From: Ascidia mentula
Lineage: Eukaryota > Chordata > Ascidiacea > Phlebobranchia > Ascidiidae
DNA length: 64,000 nt
Reading direction: 5' to 3'
Assembly (NCBI GenBank): GCA_947561715.1
Contig: OX387204.1
Location: 13,955,001 to 14,019,000, forward strand
Shown here: positions 1 through 11,130 of the stretch, piece after piece
Layout of the letters: each line of letters starts with the position of its first letter
Numbering within the stretch: the first letter of the stretch is position 1
Translations under genes and position numbers: made by a program
The notes under the pieces: generated by a model
Seen by the model: only the letters and a program-made list of their open reading frames with translations
Database searches by the model: none
What the model was told of the DNA's origin: nothing

Positions 1-3000
1 ATCTATTTTCGCCCCTTTAGTGATTGGTCTAACGTTAAATCCCCGGTGCAATCACGTATATGAACCATATTTTGGATTTAGGCAAAAAGAAAGACAAATT
101 CGAACCAAGATTCGCACTCAAGTAGATTTATTACCAAGGTTATTATAACCAAACGGAGTGCCTGAAAGTTTTTTTGAACGGTTAAAACTTCAATATCAGC
201 AGACCTTTGCGGCGGGGTGACGATTTTTAACTTGTGACGTGGCAGCTTAGTCACAAACTTTTGTCAATCATGAGGTTTAGCGAAAGCTTACATATATATT
301 TTATGTCTACGTAAAGCTTAGTCGTGTTTAAATAAATGATGAGTCACAATGCGCGTGGCTGGGTCTTGTGTGACAACAAATTATCGCCATAGACACGCGC
401 GTAAACACAACCCAACGACTCCGTGGCTCTGCTGGTTGGATTTCTGTGGAACATTGGAAAAACTGTCTGCCTTATCAACTCCTTACGGACTTTCCAAAGA
501 TCGCAACATTGTATAAGTGATCGGCGAATCTAATGGCAGAGGTTAGCAGTTGGGGCCCATTGGTATATGACGTTTTTGAACAGAAGTAGTGGAAATAACA
601 AACATGATTAAGCATTACTCTCCAACTTCCTATTCACTCCCATATTTATACGACTGTCGTATCTTATCGCTGATATCACGAACACCAAAGCGATTTGGCG
701 CCACTCCGGGCCCTCAATCTGTTGTCGGTAATTCATAACCATCATCAATAGCACCAGAAAGTGTATACAGCACGGGTTGAAGACACCATAGGTAATACGC
801 GCACTGTCGACACTGTGATAACAATTACACCAGACCGAGTCCTGCACAAACACTCGAAAACGCTCGGTGGTGTTGACCCGCCAATACAGGCCATTGTTCC
901 TGTGTTTATGGAGCAATGTGGGACGCCCAAGCCGTAATCCTGCGGATTGGAGAGTAAGCGTGGACTAGGCAGCATTTATGTCCGGTAGCCTGGGCAATCA
1001 TCACTGGTGTTTGAATTGGTTTTTAGTAGTCCAGACAGAAGGAACAGTTTCTTGAAAATATTTTTTAGCAACTATAGAGGTTTCGGTAGCTGTAACAGAG
1101 GTTTCGTATAATCTTAGACTGCAAGTGTATTTTTTGCCCTTTGGTGGGAAATATATCCTATATTTTCCAAACTGAATAAAATATAGGGAATATAGATTTC
1201 TTACCAGGTATTAATTCAGTCGAGCTTGTTTCAGTGTTTAATTGTTAAGACGAGTAAATTGTAAAATATATACTTCGAAACATAGGGGACAACAGAGAAA
1301 TGAACGTCTGTTTTGATGGCGACAAAATTTGCATGAGTGTTAAATTTTTTTCAATTGTGTGTGGTCTTGTGTACCAATATCTTTTCCTCGACAACTAGGT
1401 ATGTTTTGACTTGTTCCATACGTGTCAAGAAAAAACAATCGTTATACAACATGACTTGACTACCAACTACCGTGACCCCAACCACACACTACCTTCACGA
1501 AACATTGATTACGTCCCAGTGAAAAACAACAATCAATATTGCCAAGGCCCTCCGTACCTGGTCGTCGCTGGTTGGTTGTCCATCAAAAGAACGAAGTTCG
1601 TGTGAAATTTTTTACAACGCGAAAGTTTCAATTACACACGCCAATATCGTGTTTGTGCTAAGTGAACCGAGAAGTAGTTCAAAAAGCGGCAACGTTTGAC
1701 GAGAATGAGTTATTTTAGTTCAATAACGAGCATAGGTTTGAATGACTGCATGACAATGGAGTCTGGCTTCGTTTGTGGCAACGGTTTAGGTTGGCCTTGG
1801 CCAGAAATTGCGTAATGCTGGGTTGGGTTCGTTTGTGTCCCACTTTTTCAATTTAGGCACCGAGTTTTTTTTGCTTTGGACAGAATTATGCAAAATTCAC
1901 CAAACAGCTCTATTTGCAAGAAATATATGGGTTAGGAAGTACGTGGTATGTCTATATAGTTGAAATTTTTGGCAGTTATGGCGACCAATGTTTCACAGTT
2001 ATTAACGATTATTCATAATTTAAGTCAGAAAAAAATGTGAGTGCGTTAAGCCTAATCGTGAAATTATTGCTGTGGGTGCCTGTTTGATTGACAAGGCGAC
2101 GGTGCGCATCGGCCCATGACAACTATGGGCCTGAGGGGTGCGAAGATTTTACACAGGAATTCGCAGATTACAAAAGGAGGCTGCAGCTAGAAGGCCATTG
2201 GTGAAGTTTGGCTTCCCGCAAGTCACGAGTATTTAAAGATCAAAGCGATGGTACGTAAACAGATTAAGGATTGGTAGCCACAAATGTCGCCGCCGTTTTG
2301 TGGCACATGACAGCGTTTAACCTTGGAGCATTGCACTTAGAGAGTCATTCGACTGCGCGCTAAAAGGTTTTCGCAGACTTGGTCTAGAGTCGAAGGGTCA
2401 TCGGGAGTCGAATAAAACGCGACATCGGGGAGAAGTAACTTCCCAGAGCCTTGTGGTAACTCGGAGCCTTAATTAGACGTGGGAATGTTAAGAGGCGAGG
2501 AAGAAATGTTGATTATATGCTTCCCGACGCGGATTCAGTAATTAGACGACAAAATTTGGTTGCTGTATTGGATCTGTCTATGACTGTGCAGATTTACTTT
2601 CGCTGTACTGCAATTGTCAGTGGATAGGCAGCAACAATCCATTCTTCTAAAATAAGTTTCTAAGTAACAAAATCTGTCAGCAGAAATATTTTTGGAAGCC
2701 TAAGTTTTCATGAAGTTTTATGTATGTGAAAACCAAATCACTTAACAGCAAACAACACGTTAGTCTTGCGTGAAATTTACTACTTTTGAAGTAACAAAAA
2801 GTAAAACTTGCAAACTTTCCTGCAGTTTCTAAAGCATGTCACATGTACTCAAAGGGCGGTAACGGGTAATCAGGTGAATCATACCGAAGGGCATTTTCTA
2901 CATAGATCTGTTTGCGATAAGGACGTTTCAAAATCTTTACAGCAATTAGGCTCAGTGCGGCCTCCAACCGGTTATCAAAACCGACCAACGCAGTTAAAAC

Positions 3001-4320
3001 GCTATCACCATCGAGGAGGCCCCTTTAGGCGAACAACACAAACATTCAACATGCAGCGTATTGGTTGTGGCTTAGCATCAGATAAGACGACTCGTTAAGG
3101 AGTCAAGGCCTAAGTGTTTTTTGTATCAACACGGGTCGCGCGAATAACATTAAGGTTTCTGCTTGGTACCGGCGTGTGTGGATTGGCAGGCACAAGGGTC
3201 CTTCTGTTTCAACTTGACTGTTCTCTGGCCCATGATGTTTCGCGCTAGTCTATTGAGGTTTATGCTGACTGAGCAGCAGTAGCAGTTAATCATATTGTCG
3301 TGTCAGCAGTCTTACCACTAGCTGGTTTAGACCTGTTTTGGGAGAGCCAGGTCTGGTAAAGGAAGCATGTCCGCTATTCTTATGTGCAGATGAAATGTTG
3401 CGATTGGAGCAACTACAATAGGACGTTTGTTTGGAGTGGAGATATCGCGTCAGTATACTCACAAAGAGTGTTGTGTTTATTGCGTTCTATGGGGCAGGTA
3501 CATCATGAAATGCGCGAACACTACTATTATGGTATGACACGAGTTACACGTGCATACATACCGACGTCAAAATACAATGTTATGCACAGTGGTGGCTTTA
3601 AGCGTTAGAGAGGTTTTATCAGAATAATATGGAACCAATGTGAGCGGAGTTGCCATGTTTAACAATCCACTTGGCCTCAAACGTGTTCGCGCAATGCCCT
3701 GCGAACCCTTGCCACTACCGTATATATAGCAAGGAAACATTTTGTTTTCGTGACGAAGCAGTGGAAAAGTTCAAAATCCATGTTGTACCGAGCTCTGTCT
3801 TCCTTCGGTCAATGTAAATATAATTAAAAGACCGCGGTTTTTCGTCTTACACAAAGACATGCAGTTGAAATCAGGGACATAATTGTGACGTTGGTCGCTC
3901 TGCATGTTTGTGTGCCAAACGCCGCCAATATATGCAAGTCCCTACAGTAGGGCATGCAGTTGAGGTCACTTGCATCGGTATTCACGTGATGAATACAATA
4001 AGGCGCTGTGTAATTGTAAGGTATTGCGCATGACACGTTCGTGTTATTCTACACTCACGTTTCCCAGTAATTTTGAGGTAGGCGTGCATTCTATAGGGTG
4101 GATTGCTTGTAGGCGATTAGATCTGCAACGCGCTTATCCAACACAGCTTGGATTGTTTTTCAAACGAGAGATTGCTGCGAGAATAAATTTAATCTACCCC
4201 AGAGCACGTTTTATTCAACACATTTGCACTTGGTTTGCCAACAGAAAGTGCAATGACTTTTTGTCTTACAGCGTAGTGTTTTATTGAAGAGTTTAATTGA
4301 AAACCTTTGAATAATTGGGA
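1..4320. other. Gene-poor spacer, nothing recognised
   Basis: No open frame here is long enough, has a coding-like composition, or is flanked by paired splice sites that join it to another exon. The longest frames are about 100 codons and read as random sequence. I see no terminal inverted repeats with matching target duplications. The right edge may hold the promoter and 5' UTR of the gene that starts at 4321, but no clear core promoter element is visible. Confidence 0.5.
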
Positions 4321-6422
4321 ATGACAAGCTACCAACCCAAGATTGGGAGATTCCCGAGAAACAGGGGCCTCATGTCAAAAGCGCTCCAACTCGAAACAAC
4401 GGAAGCCCCGTTCAAACTCTCAGGTCGCTATAGCAACCACGAAGAGCAACAGGAGAGAGAAGGGGCAGATCAGAAAAAGACCTCCGGACTTTTGATCGAT
4501 ATTGAAAGCAGCATTGCGCACCATCAGAAAATTCAGAGAAGCAACAGCGGACACTCCGAGTTGGATACAAAAATTAGTCCTCGATCTGATGCCGTATTTT
4601 TATCCCCTGAAGAGTCGACCACACCGTTTTACATACCTCCTGGTTACCAGGACAACAGGCAACGTCGACCATCAGACAACTCCGTACTGTCCTCTATTCA
4701 AGAAGACGACCAAAGCTGCGTAGAACCCACGCAGCCTTCGTTAAACTCTACACAACAACTTCGGTCCGGTTTTTTTCGCACTATTAAGCGCCAGTATCCA
4801 CTCCTTGAAGGTTTGGGCTTCACCGACACAAGCGCCGATAGTGGTAATGGCGACAGTCTTGCAAGCGACGAGGGCTCTCCCGATCCGTCCAATGATTCCA
4901 GTAAGTCGAAGATGTCTTCTAATTGGCATTAGGTCATCAAGTATATCGGACACATTGAGATAATTTTTGCCTATTTTGGATTTTCAAAACAAACTTTATT
5001 CCAAATGGTTCGGCACCCTGGAAAAATCTATTTTCCAAATTATGTAACGTAAGTAAGAAAGTGATTAATGCTTTCTTTTCCCATTATACCCAAAAACTAA
5101 CTTTTGTTAAAGCAAAACACAGCGCAACGTTACCAAGTGTTCCAATAACAGCAACAACTGATATTATGTAAAGGCGACACGAAGGCGATATCGCACGAGG
5201 ATGAAAGTCCAACGTTTATGACAAGCATGGCACGGAGCAGGTTGGCAGAGCTGAGAAAAGTGGACCCTGGAAAAGTGGACGTTGCAACAGGACTACAGTG
5301 GATACGTCTTGAACTGGTAAGGTTACGGTGAATCCCAATGCAACCATAGTATAGATCATGGTTTCCCAATAACGGTGGCCTATGCCCACTTGGGCCACGG
5401 GACGCTCTCCTGGGGGGCACGGGGCATTCTCTCACACTTCTTGTGCTATTTCGAAATGGCTTTTTTTTTAACTTATAGAGGTTTTAGATTGAAATCAGCT
5501 GGTTTTATTTTAATCATTGAAAAATCGATTTCCCCGGCATCCTCAGTTTCTGTAAATACAAAATTGGTAGTAAATACAAAATCTGTACGGGAATTGGTAA
5601 AATAAACAAAAGAATAAAATAGAGCTGAAGTAGGAAGTCATATATTTTGCTTGCTATCTGCGTTTTATGTGGATGAGCATCTTCTGGTCATTGGATCCTC
5701 GTTTTTATAAGAGAGAATTTAAGTGAGAAACTGATAAACTAAAATTCTGCTTTATCAGCACGAGATGCGAGAGCAAGATAAATCACTCTTCATGCAACTC
5801 ATCAAACTTCATACCTCTATCAAGGAGCTACGGATGGAGTTAAATTGTGCGGACAATGATTCTGAATGTTCCTACGACGACATCCCTGACCCAACATTAA
5901 TGTTGTGTAAGTAGCAAAGTATAGTAAAATACCGAGACTTTTTTCTGTTTGTTGTTTTTGTTTTCCTCATAAAAAATGTGTGTGCAGTAAATGCGTTTCA
6001 TTTCTGTTACAATGAAACATTAGCAAAACATACAAGGTACATATTGTTAAGGGTTGGGTACGTATCGGATTATGACATTATGCGGGTTTCACTAAAACAG
6101 GTTGAATGACTACAATATTGCAGTGCTGAACAAAATTTGGATCAAAAAATTGCCATCGTGTATCTAACCCGAATCAAAATAATCAATTTCCTCATATGTA
6201 GGGCCGAGGTACAACACCTCTCGTGTACCCAACTTCTCCTCATCCGATGGAGCGCAGTTTATACGGAGGAAAAAACACGCCGAGTTACGGCGGGGATTTT
6301 CCCTTCATCAACCCCACCCCACTCGTCTCGATTCTTACTTTTCCGCCATGTCTCCGGTCACGGATGACCGCGCATCGTATCGATCATCGGCGTCATCGGT
6401 GCGCAGCGCCACCGCGTGTTAG
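4321..6422 (+). CDS. FAM89/LURAP1-like leucine-rich adaptor protein (four exons)
   Basis: I join exons 4321-4900, 5174-5316, 5759-5906 and 6202-6422. All junctions are GT-AG and in phase (phase 1, 0, 1), giving 1092 nt and 363 residues with a TAG stop. The start is the first ATG after an in-frame stop at 4312. Residues 1-230 are hydrophilic and rich in Ser, Gln and Asp, so probably disordered. Residues about 230-268 form an amphipathic leucine-rich helix. Its core, EMREQDKSLFMQL followed by LHTSI, matches the R-Q-x-D-x-S-L-x-x-Q-L-x-x-L-x-x-S-I pattern of FAM89 and LURAP1 proteins, which are small leucine-rich adaptors. An acidic segment ending in DIPDP follows, then a Ser/Arg-rich tail. The gene model is firm; the family call rests on one helix and is tentative. 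FAM167 has a similar helix and is the main alternative. Confidence 0.72.
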
Positions 6423-6743
6423 TTTTTTTTCTTGAAGGGTTTTAGTTTTTTTGACAAATCGTTGATGTCAGTTGCTGAAATAATGCGTGATTTAGTTGGC
6501 AACTTGTCTCAAACGGTTAAAATCACGGTTACATTTTAGCATTCATCTAAAATATTTGCTAGAAACATACTTTTTTTGTTATAACTCGAAAATATACAGT
6601 TGTAATACTTTATTGAGTTCCTTTTGTTACAGTGCAATGGTTCCAGCATTGATACAAATTGTCCCCAGAGTCAGCATTTAAAACTAAAATTAGATTCACC
6701 TAGAATTTGCTTCCATAAAAGTTACTTTTGAAGAGAAATAGCG

Positions 6744-6749
6744 AATAAA
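6744..6749 (+). terminator. Candidate polyadenylation signal AATAAA
   Basis: A canonical AATAAA lies 322 bases past the stop codon of the FAM89/LURAP1-like gene on the same strand. Position and orientation fit its 3' UTR. The hexamer is common by chance in AT-rich DNA. Confidence 0.35.
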
Positions 6750-7559
6750 CACTGCGACGGAAGCAGCAAAACTTACCAAAATGGTTCAAAAAAATTTGTG
6801 TAAATAGGTGCCTCGTGTACTTCATAATTGAAGAAAAAAACGGTACATAAAATTTTGCCGCCCAAACTTTTGGTCAACGCGGGTTTTGAACCAATTGTAC
6901 AAATATACTTCATCTTTAGAATTTTTTCTTATCTTTCATTCCAGCACCATTACTTTCTCCTCGCGCTTGTAGTCGTCATATTTATGTTGACCATATAGTA
7001 TGTTCCATCTTATCACACTGCGTTTTTCCATTATCTTGCTGTGATTGATTTGTTTATTTTTAAATAAACCATTTCCGGTGCATCTGCCTTCGATTGAAAT
7101 TTTGTTTTCGGCGCGTCCTAAATCCTAAATAGCTGCAGCCCAAAATAGAAAATTGACGTAAAAGCAGATATATGAGTTTTAGGTTTTTGGAAAAGGGATT
7201 TTAGGTTTTGGAAACCTTTGTTTGGTCAATGAATTTACTGCCGTAAACTACATTTTAAACGGAAAATTCAACACTACATCACATTCGATAAATTTATTTT
7301 CACAATCTTAAAACCTTAACGTCGAACGCAAAAGTTCTGTCTCCTAAAAGTAAGACTGTATATAAGTGGAAGCTGTTCATAATAAAATGAAAAATTGGAC
7401 CACTGCCTCGAAATGTTTTTAAATGCATCCACAGCTGTTTCTGTACGAATGTGAGCACCCTAATCCTTTTATAGCTTTGGTTGTAGTTTTATGGCTAATT
7501 TTTGCAAACCCTTCGTCTCGTTTGAGAAGAATGCCATTAAAAGTGCCAATTGTTTTATT

Positions 7560-7665
7560 TTTTGGACCACACCGGGATTTGAACCCTTGATATCCCGGGC
7601 ACAAATCCTGATCAGGTTTTCTTCCATATATATGGGTCGGGTGCTTGACCGATGCTGCCAATCAC
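7560..7665 (-). repeat. tRNA-derived SINE-like sequence
   Basis: Read on the minus strand, 7660-7649 resembles an RNA polymerase III A box (TGGCAGCATCGG). A good B box, GGTTCAAATCC, follows at 7585-7575, and an A-rich stretch lies just past it. Spacing between the boxes is about 64 bases, within the tRNA/SINE range. The flanks do not pair to form an acceptor stem, so this is not an intact tRNA gene. A decayed tRNA pseudogene is the alternative. Confidence 0.45.
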
Positions 7666-7916
7666 CACCTGCGTGAGGAATGCTGTATCAGTAGCTTGCT
7701 AGCGACATCTTGAGGTTTCCGTTATGCAATACTTAAACACTGTCTAAATATCAGTCAAGAGCTTCTATTCCGCCCGCATTTCTGTAAAATGAAAATGACT
7801 CACACGACTCTGACAGACAACCCTGTTTCCAAGTTGATCAAGATGACACCATGCAGGACATTAATGTTTGCTTCATAAGATCGGACACGCCTCTTAAAAT
7901 TTGTAATGGTTTAAAG

Positions 7917-8113
7917 CAGTGGTTCCCAACCGGTGGGTCGAATCTATTTCAGGTGGGTCGCGAAGCACTTCAAAATATTACAGTTTTCTATTAGATCACG
8001 AAATTATTGCATTATCAATACGTAACATTCGTTTGGTCATATCTCATTGTGGGTCGCACAATACAACTTGCATTACAAGTGGGTCGCGAACTAAAAAAAG
8101 TTGGGAAGCACTG
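7917..8113. mobile_element. Non-autonomous hAT-type element, 197 bp
   Basis: The element begins CAGTGGTTCCCAACC and ends with the near-complement GTTGGGAAGCACTG. It is flanked on both sides by the same 8-bp duplication, GTTTAAAG (7909-7916 and 8114-8121). CAGTG termini with 8-bp target duplications are typical of the hAT superfamily. There is no coding capacity, so it must be mobilised in trans. Its interior, with repeated GGGTCGC motifs, is homologous in inverted orientation to the element at 28709-28900. Confidence 0.88.
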
Positions 8114-11100
8114 GTTTAAAGCAACTGCCACTCTGTTCAAGGACACGAACTTATATTTTTTTTTGCGTAGAACTAGAGTATAACAACACAAGTCGCTTGA
8201 GTCGCAGCCTAACGCTACAACATCTCCATCTGTCAAGACATCAGACGAAACCATCACAACAGAGGCGTGAGTTCCCAGGTACATCCTGTACCACCGTTGG
8301 TCGCCACAAAGTCGACACTCACTGCTCCTGTCACGACCAGCTCCCGAGAGATTCAACAACAAAAACACTATGTCGATAAAAAAGCAGCTGCCGACGGTAG
8401 TCATGCCCGAACAATAGGGAGTATATCCTTGGCTTTGTACGATCTGCTCTGCGGTTTCATTACGTGACGGTTTCCACTTTTCGAAGCACACCGCGGTGAA
8501 ATTACGAACTTACGCGCAATTTTTTTTTTACAAAAAGACCCGGCATCGACACTACTTGAGTGCTGGTTGTCAAGGTTGAGCGCAAAGAGCTCTTTGCGGA
8601 GGAGGATTACGTTTTGAAAGAGAGCTTATCAACCAGTAAGCAAAAACACAGAGTATCGATACTGGCAACATGACAAATTTAGCGTATGCCGCTTCGGCGT
8701 TAATGTACAGAGTTTCGTCGTAAAATCGGCTTGAACAGAAGTTTTCATATGGCAGAGATGTGATATAAGTGGGAAAAGGCAGAAATCGTTTATTGAAGAT
8801 TTGTATTAAAACTGTTTTCTGGTCAAATTTCAGTTAATATGTCGCTATGAAGAAACATTTCCAGGATAGCATGATACAATGCTAATTTTATTACTTATAA
8901 TTGTCAGTCTGTTTAGAAAAGCATCAAATTCTTTTCTGGTGTTATCTACAAATTTTACTCGTGTTGTAGGTAGTGGGATTAACAACCCTGGATTCGAAAC
9001 TAGTTTCGTTGGACGGTTTTTTTATATGATTCTGTATTCTGACAGTTTGCTGTTTTACGGGCTATCACATTATGCCAGACGATTGTGCAGACAGCGCACG
9101 ATCAATTGATTACATTCGAATCACCGCAAAGTACACTTTACCACTTATACAATATCTATTAATACAATGTTGTATGTTAGGAATTTATCATAAAGGCGAC
9201 TAAATGGGCCAGGTGGACCACGGAGCCAAACGAGGTGGCAAACCCTGTTTCCTGACTTTACATTAAATGGCAAACATTGTTTTTTTGCAGTCCGCCCTCT
9301 TAAAAATTCCCAAACTATCACAAACAAAAACTCAGTTTGTGGATTCGCGATATGATCCAGCTGTCCTATACCGTATTGTTAACTTTCGTATAAATTGAAT
9401 TACAGTTCACAGGGCACGTGCAACCTGATACACATTTCGGCGCAAACCCTTTCACCCTCAAATCACCGCCTATTGGTCGCTTTGATCGTCCGTGACACGT
9501 GACTTGCCATGCGGAGTGCCACATCCGTCGATATCAATACAAGGTGCCAACACGCACTGTCGCTTATTCTGGGACCAGGCGCTTATGATAACAGATCCTA
9601 TAATATGATTAAGAGAAGCGTCCGCAGCAAAATCAACATAGGCAGCTTTTGTGTGTCGGGAAAACAATATGTTGCGCAGGCGACAGTTTTTTAGTAACAG
9701 GACATACTTGTGTCGAGTTTGATGTAGTAGACGAATGTATTACTTTAGTATTCATATAGGGTTGATGAGCAGCAGGAAGGGTATTGGAACAGTAACGACT
9801 TTTGCGGTTATTGTTTGGATCAGCAGCCATTGACAGTCATTGGGTGGTTTTCGTTAAATATGCTTTATGTTTCAATTAATAAGCACATCTCGCTCCACGG
9901 ATTGATATAAACGTGTTTTCGCTGTTACTCTGGTGAATTTAAGTATCTTTGTCACAAAAGTTCCAGATAGTGTTTTCATTTGGTGGTAAATGTACGCACC
10001 GATGCATTATGAAAATAAAATTTTGAAGAAACCTATACGTTGAAAATATTAAATTATTTAATGGAAAATGGTTAAGATAAAAAATGGCTAAATCTCGGTA
10101 AACTATCATTAGCACTGCATTTCCTCAGTGAAAATCCGAATCGTTGACTGATTCGAAAAATTTTTTTTCGTCAAGAACGCAATCTCCTGGTGGTAAAACC
10201 AATTTCGGGGAGGCCCAACTTTGTTGAATGCTGGGTTAATCCTCCGAAAAATGTAACCAGTTTTCGTGAGGTCATGAAAATGTTATTGTTCGTCGCGTTA
10301 AAGGGAAACTACTCTTATTATTACTATCCCCATTTTTTGATCTGCTTAAACACTAAAAATAAAAACAAATCAATTACTACATATCGACTAAAAAATTTAC
10401 ACTGCTATAATTTAAATGACCCTAATCTTGTTTATTTAACTTAAACTTACTAACTTTCCTTTAACATCCACCATGAGGTTTAGTAGCTCTCCCGTATCGC
10501 TGGAACAGCAGCGGTTCAAATTTCGACGCTTATTGTTCAATTGTTCGATCACAATGTGAGCTGGTCGCCGGCAACCGCCCGCTTACCCGCCTTTTCGTGT
10601 TTATGTACAAGCAAAATTGTATCCAAACAATCTCCTGCAGGACGTAAGCCCAATGAGACCCTTCAGCGATTGCTGCAAATATTTACTGAGGTATTCAAGA
10701 CATGGGACTGAAAAAGTAAGTTTAGGCAGACTTATGTCAATCCACAGGCTAATATTTTTGTGTCAAATAGTTCCGGGCTTGGCTAGCTTTAAGATAGCCT
10801 GCATCCTTACACAATTTCATGTAGAATGTATAAGCTTAGCCATGGTAAATTTTTTTCGAAAATGGACGTAGGCTAATCACAACAAATACAGCAACTTGTT
10901 CCAATCCAAGGGATTTTAACACGCAACAAGTTAGTGGCAGAAGGCAGGCAGAAAAAAATCAGCCGCACTTCACCAAAATCGTACCCTGTTTGGTTTCTGT
11001 TGGCGCACGCCGCCGTAACAAGCTCCATGAAACCAAGTGCTTGGCGTCACTAAAATCAAAAACACATGTTTTCATTTCTTGTCAGGGTATCATGTTCTGG

Positions 11101-11130
11101 AGTGAGTAGTAACAAACTTAGCTTTTTACA

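Larger units (their letters stand above)
6750..11130. other. Intergenic region with repeats, no gene seen
   Basis: This 4.4 kb spacer separates two plus-strand genes. It contains a tRNA-derived SINE-like piece near 7560-7665 and a complete small hAT-type element at 7917-8113. The longest frame, minus strand 8491-8015, runs through that element and has no coding features. The last few hundred bases may hold the promoter of the gene starting at 11131. Confidence 0.5.

Noticed and set aside
5912..5914. Stop of the FAM89/LURAP1-like gene at the TAG after exon 3
   Set aside because: It lies within a strong donor (GTAAGT at 5907), and a phase-matched final exon at 6202-6422 continues the protein.
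7575..7660. Functional tRNA gene
   Set aside because: Pol III boxes are present, but the ends cannot pair into an acceptor stem.
8015..8491. 158-codon minus-strand frame
   Set aside because: It runs across a hAT-type element and shows no domain, signal or splice context.
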